Origin: Acidobacteriota bacterium
Lineage (GTDB): Bacteria; Acidobacteriota; Blastocatellia; Pyrinomonadales; Pyrinomonadaceae
Length of the DNA stretch: 64,000 nucleotides
Reading direction: 5' to 3'
NCBI GenBank assembly: GCA_019639235.1
Contig: JAHBSG010000004.1
Coordinates: 124,001 to 188,000, forward strand
Shown here: in pieces, positions 18,599 to 27,637 of the stretch
How positions within the stretch are numbered: the stretch's first letter is position 1
Layout: every line of letters begins with the position of its first letter
Position numbers and translations under genes: made by a program
The notes under the pieces: generated by a model
What the model was told of the DNA's origin: nothing
Seen by the model: the letters and a program-made list of their open reading frames with translations, nothing else
The model's database searches: none

Positions 18599-20494
18599 AT
18601 GTGCGGGATCGTTGGAATCGTAAATAATGGCGAACGTGCTGTAAGCGGCGACGTTCTCGAGCGGATGAACCGCGCCATTCTACATCGCGGCCCGGACGAT
18701 GATGGCTTCTACTTGAATGGAAATGTTGGCCTCGCAATGCGGCGGCTCTCGATCATCGATCTTGCATCGGGCAAGCAGCCGATACATAGCTCTGACGGAA
18801 CAAAATGGATCGTTTTCAACGGCGAAATCTATAACTATCAGGACCTGAGAAAAGAGCTTGAGGCGGACGGCGTTCGGCTTTATACGAATTCGGACACCGA
18901 GGCGATCGTCAATCTTTATGCAAAGTACGGCGTGGACTGCGTGAAGCGCTTGCGCGGTATGTTCGCTTTCGCCATTTGGGACGAAGCTGAAAAGGAGCTA
19001 TTCATCGCCCGCGACCGCGTCGGTAAAAAGCCGCTGCTATATACTCATCGGCCGAATGGAAATCTGATCTTTGGTTCAGAGTTTACCGCGATGCTCGAGC
19101 ATCCCGAGATATCCCGCGAGGTCGATCATTCTGCAATCGATGCATATCTATCTTATCTTTGCGTTCCGGCCCCGCTTACCGCATTCAAGGAAATTCGAAA
19201 ACTCGAGCCCGGCCATTGGATGAAATGGCGGGCGGGAAAGGTCGAAACCTCGCGGTATTGGCTGCCGGACTTTTCGAAGAAGATCAAGATCACTGAGGGC
19301 GAAGCGATCGACGAGACCACGCGGATACTTCGCGAATCGACAAAGCTCCGAATGATATCGGAGGTTCCGCTCGGTGCCTTTCTTTCGGGAGGTGTAGATT
19401 CATCGACCGTCGTTGCACTGATGGCCGAGGAAAGTTCGCAGCCGGTCAAGACCTTTTCGATAGGATTTGAGGAACAGGATTTCAGCGAGCTGAAGTATGC
19501 TCGTCGGGTCGCCGAGCATGTAGGCGCCGAGTATAACGAATTCATTGTCCGGCCGAACGCTCTGGACGTAATCCCGACCCTGGTCGAGCACTACGGCGAG
19601 CCCTATGCCGATTCATCCGCGATCCCGACCTACTACGTCGCGAAGGAAACCCGCAAACATGTAACCGTCGCCCTAAATGGCGATGGCGGGGACGAGAGCT
19701 TTGCGGGCTATGAGCGATATGCGGCGATGCTTGCTGCCGAGCAATATTCGAAGATACCCGGAGCCTTGAGAAAAGCGTTGATCGAGTTCCCGATCGGCCT
19801 TTATCCGACCTCGGAGATCAAAAAGTCGCGGGCTCGTGACGTTAAGCGTTTTCTCAAGGCTGCTGTTCTTCCGCGAAATGAACGTTATTTCCGCTGGATG
19901 TCTACCTTTGACCGTGAGACGAAGCCCGGACTCTATACCCGCGAATTTGCCGAATCGCTGAATGGGACACGAGCGTCAGACACTCTGGATCATTGGTTCG
20001 CGTCTGCCGGTGGCTCGGGGCTTTTGGATGCGGCGTTGCTGACGGACCAGATGACATATCTGCCAAACGATTTGCTCGTAAAGGTGGATATTGCGACAAT
20101 GGCAAATTCACTGGAAGCTCGGTCGCCGTTTCTCGATCATAACCTGATCGAGTTTGCCGCGAACCTGCCCGAAGGGCTTAAAATGTCGCGACTTCGGCCT
20201 AAATACTTGCTCAAGAAGGTCGCCGAGCGGCTTGTTCCCAAAGAGGTGATCTACCGGCGAAAGATGGGTTTCGGTGTCCCGGTCGGAAAGTGGTTTCGCG
20301 GTGAGATGAAGGAGTTTGTTCGCGAGGCACTTCTTTCGGAAAGGTCACTCGGCCGTGGCATCATTAAGCCGGAGATGATCCGCAGGTATGTTGATGAACA
20401 TACCAATGGCGAACGCGATCATGCATTTCAGATCTGGACATTGCTGATGCTGGAGCTTTGGTTCCAGCGGTTCATCGACAACTTGGGTCGTTGA
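18599..20494 (+). CDS. asnB: Asparagine synthase (glutamine-hydrolysing) family amidotransferase
   Basis: The ATG at 18599 is chosen because it places the catalytic cysteine at position 2 (MCGIVGI), as needed for an N-terminal nucleophile glutaminase. The glutaminase domain spans about 2-215. The synthetase domain has the PP-loop LSGGVDSS at about residue 262 and the FLDHNLIEFA region. Length, 631 residues, is normal. The enzyme makes asparagine from aspartate and glutamine. AsnB paralogues inside polysaccharide loci instead often amidate uronic acids or acyl groups, and context favours that. It starts 4 nt after the preceding gene. Confidence 0.88.
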   Translation: MCGIVGIVNNGERAVSGDVLERMNRAILHRGPDDDGFYLNGNVGLAMRRLSIIDLASGKQPIHSSDGTKWIVFNGEIYNYQDLRKELEADGVRLYTNSDTEAIVNLYAKYGVDCVKRLRGMFAFAIWDEAEKELFIARDRVGKKPLLYTHRPNGNLIFGSEFTAMLEHPEISREVDHSAIDAYLSYLCVPAPLTAFKEIRKLEPGHWMKWRAGKVETSRYWLPDFSKKIKITEGEAIDETTRILRESTKLRMISEVPLGAFLSGGVDSSTVVALMAEESSQPVKTFSIGFEEQDFSELKYARRVAEHVGAEYNEFIVRPNALDVIPTLVEHYGEPYADSSAIPTYYVAKETRKHVTVALNGDGGDESFAGYERYAAMLAAEQYSKIPGALRKALIEFPIGLYPTSEIKKSRARDVKRFLKAAVLPRNERYFRWMSTFDRETKPGLYTREFAESLNGTRASDTLDHWFASAGGSGLLDAALLTDQMTYLPNDLLVKVDIATMANSLEARSPFLDHNLIEFAANLPEGLKMSRLRPKYLLKKVAERLVPKEVIYRRKMGFGVPVGKWFRGEMKEFVREALLSERSLGRGIIKPEMIRRYVDEHTNGERDHAFQIWTLLMLELWFQRFIDNLGR

Positions 20495-20506
20495 AATAAA
20501 GTTCTT

Positions 20507-21253
20507 ATGAAAGGTGTAATACTTGCGGGCGGGCTTGGATCTCGGCTTTTTCCGCTAACGAAGATAACGAACAAGCATCTGTTGCCGGTCTATGACCAGC
20601 CGATGATCTACTATCCGATCCGGACATTGATCAACGCCGGCATTGACGACATTATGATCGTCACGGGCGGAAACTCGGCAGGCGATTTCTTGAAGCTTCT
20701 AGGCAACGGAAAGGACTTCGGCCTCAAGCATCTCAACTACACCTATCAGGAAGGCGAGGGCGGAATAGCCGATGCACTTTCGCTCGTTGAGCATTTTGCC
20801 GACGATGAGCCGATCTGCGTTGTGCTTGGTGATAACATCATCGAGCGGAACATCCGGCAGGCGGCAGATGAATACCGTGCACAAGGCCGCGGAGCTAAGA
20901 TAATGCTCAAGGAGGTTCACGACCCGCAGCGTTTCGGCGTGCCGGAACTCGATGGCGATAAGGTGCTCAGGATAGAAGAGAAACCGGCGGAGCCGAAATC
21001 GAACTACGCTGTTATCGGCATCTATTTTTACGACAACACCGTGTTTGACGTCATCAAGACACTTGTACCGTCCAACCGCGGTGAGCTTGAGATAACCGAC
21101 GTGAATAACCACTACATCGGGCGGGGCGAGATGACGTGGAACGAACTTGATGGATGGTGGACCGATGCCGGCACCTTCGAAAGCCTTTTGCGGGCATCGA
21201 ACCTAGTCTCAGAGACCGGAGCAAACAACCTCGGTCAAGGATCGGCGGGTTAA
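20507..21253 (+). CDS. rmlA: RmlA-like glucose-1-phosphate thymidylyltransferase (short form)
   Basis: The 248-residue protein carries the nucleotidyltransferase signature KGVILAGGLGSRLFPLT with KHLLPVYDQPMIYYP, the metal-site VVLGDNI, and the substrate strand IEEKPAEPKSNYAV. These make dTDP-glucose from dTTP and glucose 1-phosphate in RmlA. It lacks the C-terminal extension of classical ~290-residue RmlA, like the short forms of several other phyla. It is followed by an RmlC-like gene, but RmlB and RmlD are absent from the window. Confidence 0.85.
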   Translation: MKGVILAGGLGSRLFPLTKITNKHLLPVYDQPMIYYPIRTLINAGIDDIMIVTGGNSAGDFLKLLGNGKDFGLKHLNYTYQEGEGGIADALSLVEHFADDEPICVVLGDNIIERNIRQAADEYRAQGRGAKIMLKEVHDPQRFGVPELDGDKVLRIEEKPAEPKSNYAVIGIYFYDNTVFDVIKTLVPSNRGELEITDVNNHYIGRGEMTWNELDGWWTDAGTFESLLRASNLVSETGANNLGQGSAG

Positions 21254-21274
21254 AAGATCAGAGCAAGGTCAAAT

Positions 21275-21775
21275 ATGGCAGAGACACAGAAATCAACGAT
21301 AGAGTTTACCGAGGGTGAGATCAAGGATGTGGTCGTGTATCAGCTCAAGAAGTATCACGACGATCGAGGCTGGCTTGCCGAACTTTTCCGGCACGATGAA
21401 TTGGCCGAGGAATTTTTCCCGGTGATGTCGTATATTTCATTCACGAAACCCGGCATCGCCCGCGGTCCGCACGAACACGTCGATCAGGCCGACCTATTCT
21501 GCTTTATCGGCCCTTCGACATTCAACATGAGGATGTGGGACAATCGGCCGGATTCGCCGACGTTCAATCATATGATGTCCTTCAACGCAGGCATTGACGA
21601 GCCTTTGGCCGTTGTCGTGCCGAAAGGTGTTGTTCATGGCTATAAGAACATCGGCGATACGGACGGAATGGTCATCAATTGCCCGAACCGCCTTTACATG
21701 GGCGAGGGGAAAAAGGAGCCGATCGACGAGATTCGCCACGAGGACGACCCCGCAACGCCCTATCGGATGGATTAA
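21275..21775 (+). CDS. dTDP-4-dehydrorhamnose 3,5-epimerase family protein (RmlC-like cupin)
   Basis: The 166-residue cupin-like protein aligns by eye with RmlC: DDRGWLAELFR, then ARGPHEH in place of the usual RGLHYQ (the catalytic histidine is kept), and VPKGVVHGYKN for VPxGxAHGF. Classical RmlC proteins are 175-185 residues and epimerise dTDP-4-keto-6-deoxyglucose. The altered motif around the histidine suggests a divergent substrate or an isomerase-like role. It follows RmlA with a 21-nt gap. Confidence 0.8.
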   Translation: MAETQKSTIEFTEGEIKDVVVYQLKKYHDDRGWLAELFRHDELAEEFFPVMSYISFTKPGIARGPHEHVDQADLFCFIGPSTFNMRMWDNRPDSPTFNHMMSFNAGIDEPLAVVVPKGVVHGYKNIGDTDGMVINCPNRLYMGEGKKEPIDEIRHEDDPATPYRMD

Positions 21776-21780
21776 GTTTC

Positions 21781-21862
21781 GGCAGCCGGCTGCGTCATCC
21801 CTACACGAACGTCTTGCCGCACCGCCTGCGAGAACAAAGCCGCGATGCGGCTGCCGGCTGCC
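21781..21862. repeat. Inverted-repeat element between rmlC-like and GT4 genes
   Basis: GGCAGCCGGC at 21781-21790 is repeated inverted at 21853-21862, with imperfect pairing continuing inward (TGCGTCATC against GATGCGGC). The intervening DNA has no plausible gene. It may be a REP- or MITE-like element or a strong RNA hairpin between two operon genes. Confidence 0.5.
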
Positions 21863-21898
21863 GAGCCCTCCATAAGCGATCTATCGATTCGCTGCCTA

Positions 21899-23122
21899 AT
21901 GAAAATACTCCGAATCATTGCCAGGCTAAATGTTGGCGGACCAGCCAGACACGTCGTCTGGCTGACCCGAGCGCTCACCGATGATGAATTCGAGTCTCGA
22001 TTGATCGCCGGCAGCGTCCCTGAGGGCGAAGAGAGCATGGAGTATTTCGCGGAGGAACACGGCGTTGAGCCGGTCTATATACGCGAGATGAGCCGCGAAC
22101 TCTCGCCGCGTGATGTCGTCTCGCTTTGGAAGGTATATCGGGAAATCCGTAGTTTCCGGCCGGACGTCATCCATACCCACACAGCCAAGGCCGGAACCAT
22201 TGGACGGGCCGCCGCTTTCGTATACCGGTGGCTGACGCCTTCCATTCTGATCGGAAGGCCACGGCGTCTCAGGGTCGTTCATACCTTTCATGGACACGTT
22301 TTTCACAGTTACTATGGAGCGGCAAAGACGTCGCTCTTTCTCTTCATCGAGCGTGTTCTGGCCCGGCTTGTGACCGACCGCATTATTGTCATCAGCCGGC
22401 AGCAGCTTGATGAGATCAACGGGAAGTTTGGGGTCGGCCGGGCGGAGCAGTTTCGGGTAGTTCCATTGGGCATCGACCTTGAGCCCTTCGCGAACGCTTC
22501 GGCAGACCGGCAAAGGCTACGGGCGGAATGGAGTGTTGCGGATGGCCAGCTTCTGTTTGGTTTTGTCGGCCGCTTGACCGAGATCAAGAACATTCCGCTA
22601 TTTATCGAAGCTGTCAGCGGGTTGATCAAAGCAGATCCGGTTTCCGCCGCAAGGATGAAGTTCGTGATCGTTGGAGATGGCCATCTGCGTCCGGAGTTGG
22701 AATCGCTCGCCGCGAAAATGGGAGTTGGGGAGGCGCTTTTCTTCGCAGGAAATCGAACCGACATACCGTCAGTTTATTCTGCCCTTGATGGGGTTGTACT
22801 TACTTCGCTGAACGAGGGGACGCCCTTGTCATTGATCGAGGCGATGGCTGCCGGGAAGCCGGTTGTCTCGTCAGTGGTCGGTGGCGTCGGTGACCTTTTC
22901 GGTGCGGCTCAGGAAGAACGCGATGGCTTTCAAATATATGAGCGCGGGCTCGGTTTTGCATCCGGCGATGCTGGCGGGTTGCAAAAGGGCTTGACCTATT
23001 TGGCGAATAATGAAAAATTACGAAATGAGCTTGGCGAAAAGGGCAATGAGTTCGTCCGCGGCAGCTTTTCGAAAGAACGGTTGGTCGAAGACATAAAGGC
23101 CCTCTATCGTGAGCTATTCTGA
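21899..23122 (+). CDS. Family 4 glycosyltransferase
   Basis: The 407-residue GT-B protein starts at ATG 21899, directly before KILRIIARLNVGGPARHVVW; upstream in-frame codons lie in repeat-like DNA. The N domain includes DVIHTHTAKAG. The C domain has FGFVGRLTEIKNIPLFIEA and the donor-site EGTPLSLIEAMAAGKPVV, close to CapM/WcaL-type enzymes. Soluble and probably membrane associated. Acts on the lipid-linked oligosaccharide; sugar unknown. Confidence 0.9.
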   Translation: MKILRIIARLNVGGPARHVVWLTRALTDDEFESRLIAGSVPEGEESMEYFAEEHGVEPVYIREMSRELSPRDVVSLWKVYREIRSFRPDVIHTHTAKAGTIGRAAAFVYRWLTPSILIGRPRRLRVVHTFHGHVFHSYYGAAKTSLFLFIERVLARLVTDRIIVISRQQLDEINGKFGVGRAEQFRVVPLGIDLEPFANASADRQRLRAEWSVADGQLLFGFVGRLTEIKNIPLFIEAVSGLIKADPVSAARMKFVIVGDGHLRPELESLAAKMGVGEALFFAGNRTDIPSVYSALDGVVLTSLNEGTPLSLIEAMAAGKPVVSSVVGGVGDLFGAAQEERDGFQIYERGLGFASGDAGGLQKGLTYLANNEKLRNELGEKGNEFVRGSFSKERLVEDIKALYRELF

Positions 23123-23154
23123 TTAGTTCGGCGTTCAGGTGCGTTCTCTTTAAA

Positions 23155-24960
23155 GTGCTCGAAATACTTAAGAATCCATTTGCGGCCGGGTTTGCCGGTT
23201 TTCTGTGCGCTGTGTTTTTTACGGCCGGGGTTCGATCGTTCGCCTGGCGGTTCGGCTACGTTGCAAAGCCGAAGTCTGACCGCTGGCACAAGCGGCCGAC
23301 GGCAATGCTCGGCGGCGTGGCGATCTTTGCCGCGGTCGCGCTGATCTATTTGCTCGTTGTCCCGTTCTCGGCCGAATCGCTGGTCGTGATGGGAGCCAGC
23401 GCATTCTTGTTTCTGGTCGGGTTTCTCGATGATCAACTAAACATCAAACCGTACCAAAAGCTCATCGGCCAATTGATCGGAGCCTCTATCATTGTTGGGT
23501 TCGGCATGAGCCTACCACTGACGGGAATGGAGCTTGTCGATATTTGGATCACCGTCTTTTGGTTGGTCGGGATCACGAATGCGATCAATCTATTGGACAA
23601 CATGGACGGCCTTGCGGCCGGGATCGCGGCCATTGCTGCCGTTTCACTGACCTACGGGCTTGCGGCAAACGGGCAAACGGCTGAGGCGGCCTTGGTAGCG
23701 GTATTCGTCGGGGCTTTGGCGGGCTTTCTCGTCTTTAATTTCAATCCGGCATCGATCTTTATGGGCGATGCAGGGTCAATGTTCGTCGGGTTCTTCCTCG
23801 CGAGCTCAGTGCTCTTGAGCGAAACGGGCGGCCGCTCACGTGGTATACTTTCGATCCTCGCGGTGCCGGTACTAATTCTTTTTGTCCCGATCTTTGATAC
23901 GACATTCGTAACGCTGCTCCGGAAACTTTGGGGACGCAAGGCGTCGCAGGGCGGCCGAGACCATACTTCGCATCGCCTGGTCGCTCTCGGCCTTTCCGAG
24001 CGAACAGCAGTGCTGATGCTTTGGGGGTTTGCCGTGGCGGCCGGCGTTTTGGCTTATTTCGTTAGCCAACTCAGCACCACACAGAGCCTTGCCTTGATCG
24101 CCGTTTTCACGATCGTCCTTACCATAATCGGCGTCTATCTTTCGAATGTAAAGGTCTATGACGAGCGGCAGGAAGAGCTTGCCTCGCAGAACAATGCGGT
24201 CTTCGCATTCTTGGTCGATGTGTCGTACAAGCGGCGGGTCTTTGAGGTCTTTCTGGATGCGATCCTAATAACGCTCTCTTATTACGCGGCATACGTTTTT
24301 CTTTTCGGGAGCTTTGAAACCAGCGGCAACTGGGATCTTTTCATTAAGTCAGTACCTTTGCTGGTCGTGCTCAAACTCTTCGCCTTTCTGGCCGCTGGTG
24401 TGTATCGCGGGCTTTGGCGGTACACGAGCATCTCAGATCTCTTCACGTTCACGAAAGGGGTATTTGCCGGCTCGGTTCTCAGCGTTCTTGGCGTGCTCCT
24501 GCTTTACAGGTTCGAGGGGTATTCGCGGGCTGTTTTCGTGCTCGATGCAATGATCCTGCTTTTTGCTCTTGTTGGAAGCAGGCTGGCGTTTCGCCTCATT
24601 CGTGAAATGCTCCCGGTACCGCATGCGAGCGAAGGGCGCAGGGCACTGATCTATGGGGCAGGCGACGGTGGAGAAATGGTCCTCCGGGAGTTCCGAAACA
24701 ACGCGGAGCTACAGTATATCCCGGTCGGTTTCATTGACGATGATGCCCGGAAGCACGGTAAGGTCATCAGTTCGTTGAAGGTCTTCGACGCGAACGGCTC
24801 TCTGCCGGATATCTGCGAAGAACTTAATGTTGATGAGATCGTTATATCCTTCCGCGAGTTCGAGCCGGAGACGATGACCTCTATCCGCGAATTTTGTCGC
24901 GACAACAATATCGCGTTAAAGCGAGCTCATATCCGCATTGATCCGGTTGAATTCGAATAG
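23155..24960 (+). CDS. WecA/MraY-type phospho-sugar transferase fused to a truncated CapD-like module
   Basis: Residues 1 to ~340 form a multi-pass polyprenyl-phosphate sugar-1-phosphate transferase. Motifs include KSDRWHKRPTAMLGGVAIF, the aspartate pair FLDDQ, NAINLLDNMDGLAAG, FMGDAGSM and the GGRDHTSHRL histidine motif. This would start repeat-unit synthesis on undecaprenyl phosphate. Residues ~350-601 match the N-terminal part of CapD/PglF-like proteins: four membrane segments, YRGLWRYTS, then a Rossmann LIYGAGDGGEMVLRE. The dehydratase/epimerase domain that normally follows is missing. The gene starts at GTG with no clear Shine-Dalgarno. Confidence 0.88.
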   Translation: MLEILKNPFAAGFAGFLCAVFFTAGVRSFAWRFGYVAKPKSDRWHKRPTAMLGGVAIFAAVALIYLLVVPFSAESLVVMGASAFLFLVGFLDDQLNIKPYQKLIGQLIGASIIVGFGMSLPLTGMELVDIWITVFWLVGITNAINLLDNMDGLAAGIAAIAAVSLTYGLAANGQTAEAALVAVFVGALAGFLVFNFNPASIFMGDAGSMFVGFFLASSVLLSETGGRSRGILSILAVPVLILFVPIFDTTFVTLLRKLWGRKASQGGRDHTSHRLVALGLSERTAVLMLWGFAVAAGVLAYFVSQLSTTQSLALIAVFTIVLTIIGVYLSNVKVYDERQEELASQNNAVFAFLVDVSYKRRVFEVFLDAILITLSYYAAYVFLFGSFETSGNWDLFIKSVPLLVVLKLFAFLAAGVYRGLWRYTSISDLFTFTKGVFAGSVLSVLGVLLLYRFEGYSRAVFVLDAMILLFALVGSRLAFRLIREMLPVPHASEGRRALIYGAGDGGEMVLREFRNNAELQYIPVGFIDDDARKHGKVISSLKVFDANGSLPDICEELNVDEIVISFREFEPETMTSIREFCRDNNIALKRAHIRIDPVEFE

Positions 24961-24964
24961 CCCG

Positions 24965-26230
24965 ATGTTCTCACTGCCCCTAAATACACTACTTAATAAG
25001 CTCGCGGTTGTGGCGGGCGTTTTGTTCATTTCGGCCTTTCTTTTATTCGGGCTGAACTGGGGCATAAGCAATTCAGCGGCGACCCGGGCGGACAGCCGGG
25101 AGCTCGCTGAGGCACTCGTCGGCTGGTCGCCTTCGGACCCGCAAACTCATTACGCCGCGGCCGTTTTTGCGGCCCGTGATCAGAATGACGAGGCGCGAAA
25201 GGCCTCGCTCGCCGGATTCGAAACGGCCGTTGCACTTGCTCCGCGTAACTATTTGATCTGGACCGAATACGGCCGTGCCCTTGAGCGTGCCGGGGAGACC
25301 GACCGAGCCACACTCGCGTTCGATCAGGCATCGGAGCTTGCACCAAATTATTCATCCGTAGCGTGGGCACGTGGGAATTTTCTCGTGCGGCAGGGTAGAG
25401 TTGATGCCGGTTTTATAGAGATCCGCCGAGCGATCAAAGGCACTCCGTCGTATGCTGCGGCCGCCGCACAACTTGCATGGGTCAGCTCCGGACTTAATGC
25501 GGAGCGTGCTGTTCAATTTGCCGGAAACGATCCGTCGCTGGCCGCAGCACTTGCGCTTGTTTTGGCACGAGCGGGCGATCTGGATCGGGCGATGGAGTTA
25601 TGGCGCGGCGTTCCGGGAGACCTCCGCAAGACCGACCTGAAGGATATGGGCCTCCAACTCGCCCGTCTTTTCTTCGAAGGTGGGCGGTACCGCGATGCCC
25701 TGGATGTTGAGGCGGGATCTCTGGGTAAAGCATCTTCAGTGGGGTCGTTCAGGGATCCGGGATTTGAGGAGCCGATCGCGACAAAAAATACGGGACTGTT
25801 TGACTGGAAGCTTGGCGGCGGAACGAATCCTTCGATGAACCTTTTCGATACGGTCAAGCGGTCGGGGAAATACAGCTTGTTTTTGAGATTTGCCGGAGCT
25901 GGCGACCAGCAATCGCTCAGACAACTCTCGCAGGCCGTTGCGGTAGAGCCCGGAGCAACGTACCGATTCGTTTACCGCTATCGTGCGGAGCTTACGACGA
26001 GTCCGGATATTCGCTGGTCGGTCGCTGCAATAAGATCAAAGGAAGCACTTGCTGACGGGCCGCCGCTGAAAGCCGATTCCGAGTGGACCGAAGAGTCATT
26101 TACCTTCGTCGTTCCGCCAGAAACGGATGGCATTTTGATAACGCTACGCCGCGATGCATGCACCCGGACGCCGTGCAGGACCGATGGCAATCTCTGGCTC
26201 GACGACCTTGAGCTGGTCCGTGAAAACTAA
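24965..26230 (+). CDS. Membrane-anchored TPR protein with C-terminal carbohydrate-binding-like domain
   Basis: The 421-residue protein has one N-terminal membrane helix (about 9-30), then TPR-like helical repeats to about residue 240 (APRNYLIWTEYGRAL, APNYSSVAWARGNFL). A C-terminal beta-rich region follows (FRDPGFEEP, YSLFLRF, LWLDDLELV) resembling a carbohydrate-binding jelly roll. The ATG at 24965 avoids overlap with the fusion gene. Position just before the Wzy/WaaL gene suggests a periplasmic scaffold for assembly or secretion, which is inference. Confidence 0.75.
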   Translation: MFSLPLNTLLNKLAVVAGVLFISAFLLFGLNWGISNSAATRADSRELAEALVGWSPSDPQTHYAAAVFAARDQNDEARKASLAGFETAVALAPRNYLIWTEYGRALERAGETDRATLAFDQASELAPNYSSVAWARGNFLVRQGRVDAGFIEIRRAIKGTPSYAAAAAQLAWVSSGLNAERAVQFAGNDPSLAAALALVLARAGDLDRAMELWRGVPGDLRKTDLKDMGLQLARLFFEGGRYRDALDVEAGSLGKASSVGSFRDPGFEEPIATKNTGLFDWKLGGGTNPSMNLFDTVKRSGKYSLFLRFAGAGDQQSLRQLSQAVAVEPGATYRFVYRYRAELTTSPDIRWSVAAIRSKEALADGPPLKADSEWTEESFTFVVPPETDGILITLRRDACTRTPCRTDGNLWLDDLELVREN

Positions 26231-26242
26231 ACCGGTCGAGAA

Positions 26243-27637
26243 ATGAACCCAACGTCCAAACCTCAGGCTTCCGTATCTCGGTACTCGCAGGCCGCTTTCG
26301 TATTGCTGCTCGCTGTGCCGATGCTGGCGACGGTTTTCTACGGAGCGGTCGATCCCGCCGCTCAAGGCCTGCTCGCGGTTTCGGCGATGCTCATCCTCAC
26401 TTTGTGGGCGCTCGATAGTCTCAAACGCGGCAGTGCCGAGGTCTCGCTTGAACTTCTCCAGGCCCCGTTGGCGGCGATGATTCTCCTTGGCCCCGTGCAG
26501 TTGTTGCCGCTCGGTAATTCCGGTGCTCCCCCCGGTGTTCTGGGAGTCGCTCCATCGTCGGCTCTTTCCTACGACCCTTTCGCTACCCGGATGTTCATCG
26601 TCCGGCTTGTCGCAATGCTCATCTTCTTTGCGGCGGCGCTTGTCTTTATTCGCGGGTCAAAGCGGGTTCGGGCCGCAGCCGTTGCCCTTGTTGGTTTCGG
26701 GGCGCTAATGGCATTCGTCGGCACACTTCAGTGGCTGGCAAAGCCCGAAGCGATCTACGGGCTTCGACCGACACCGCAGGCGATCCCGTTTGGCTCATTC
26801 GTAAATCAGCATCATTTTGCCGCCTTTATGGAGATGACCATCGGCCTTGGGCTCGGCATTGCACTCGGGAGTGGGCTGAAGAGAAGCATGCTGCCGTTGC
26901 TCATCACTGCCTTGGTACTGATGATGATCGCCGTAATTCTGACCGGCTCTCGCGGCGGGATCCTGAGCCTTGGTGCGGTCGTCATAACGGCTTTTGCTGC
27001 AACTTACTTCGCCGGCGGAAGGGCCCGATCGAAAGCTGGTGCCGCCCCCGCCGGCAGAGGTATTCTTTATGGGTTGATCGGAGTTTCTGCCGGAGCAGTT
27101 TTGCTGCTGGTTCTCGTTATCAGTTTGGGCGGAGTTGATAATCTTCTTCGCGGCGTTGGCTTTGGGACGGCGTCTGACGATCCGACAAGCGGCCGGTTAC
27201 ATTATTGGAGTGTTGCGATCGAGATCTTCAAGGCGAATCCGCTGGTCGGCGCCGGCCTCGATGCGTTTGGCAATGCATTTCCCCTCTACGATACACGGAA
27301 CGGCGCATTCAGGGTCGAGCAGGCCCACAATGATTATCTTCAGATGCTGGCGGATGGCGGGATGATCGGTTTCGGGCTCGTTTTAGTGTTCGTGGTGATG
27401 CTTGCGGGCGCCTGTATCCGGAGCATCCGCTCAGCGGCCGAAGGCTTCGAGCGTTCAGTAGCTATCGGTGCAGCGGCGGGTATCGTAGGCATCCTCGCAC
27501 ACAGCGTTGTCGATTTTCCGCTCCGAACGACCTCTAATGCTTACAACTTCTTTTTACTTATCGCGGTGATGATCGCCGCCGGGGCCGTTTCATCAACGAA
27601 TGCTGATACCCGGCACCGGCGAACTAGCGGACGTTGA
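26243..27637 (+). CDS. O-antigen ligase/polymerase family membrane protein (Wzy/WaaL)
   Basis: The 464-residue protein has about 11-12 hydrophobic segments. It shows the PF04932-type large periplasmic region, with NQHHFAAFMEMTI, LTGSRGG, then PLVGAGLDAFGNAFP and AHNDYLQMLADGGMIGF, where the histidine-containing loop is characteristic. Such enzymes polymerise or ligate lipid-linked repeat units on the periplasmic face. It starts 12 nt after the TPR gene and its 3' end overlaps the convergent TPR gene by 14 nt. Polymerase versus ligase cannot be told apart here. Confidence 0.85.
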   Translation: MNPTSKPQASVSRYSQAAFVLLLAVPMLATVFYGAVDPAAQGLLAVSAMLILTLWALDSLKRGSAEVSLELLQAPLAAMILLGPVQLLPLGNSGAPPGVLGVAPSSALSYDPFATRMFIVRLVAMLIFFAAALVFIRGSKRVRAAAVALVGFGALMAFVGTLQWLAKPEAIYGLRPTPQAIPFGSFVNQHHFAAFMEMTIGLGLGIALGSGLKRSMLPLLITALVLMMIAVILTGSRGGILSLGAVVITAFAATYFAGGRARSKAGAAPAGRGILYGLIGVSAGAVLLLVLVISLGGVDNLLRGVGFGTASDDPTSGRLHYWSVAIEIFKANPLVGAGLDAFGNAFPLYDTRNGAFRVEQAHNDYLQMLADGGMIGFGLVLVFVVMLAGACIRSIRSAAEGFERSVAIGAAAGIVGILAHSVVDFPLRTTSNAYNFFLLIAVMIAAGAVSSTNADTRHRRTSGR

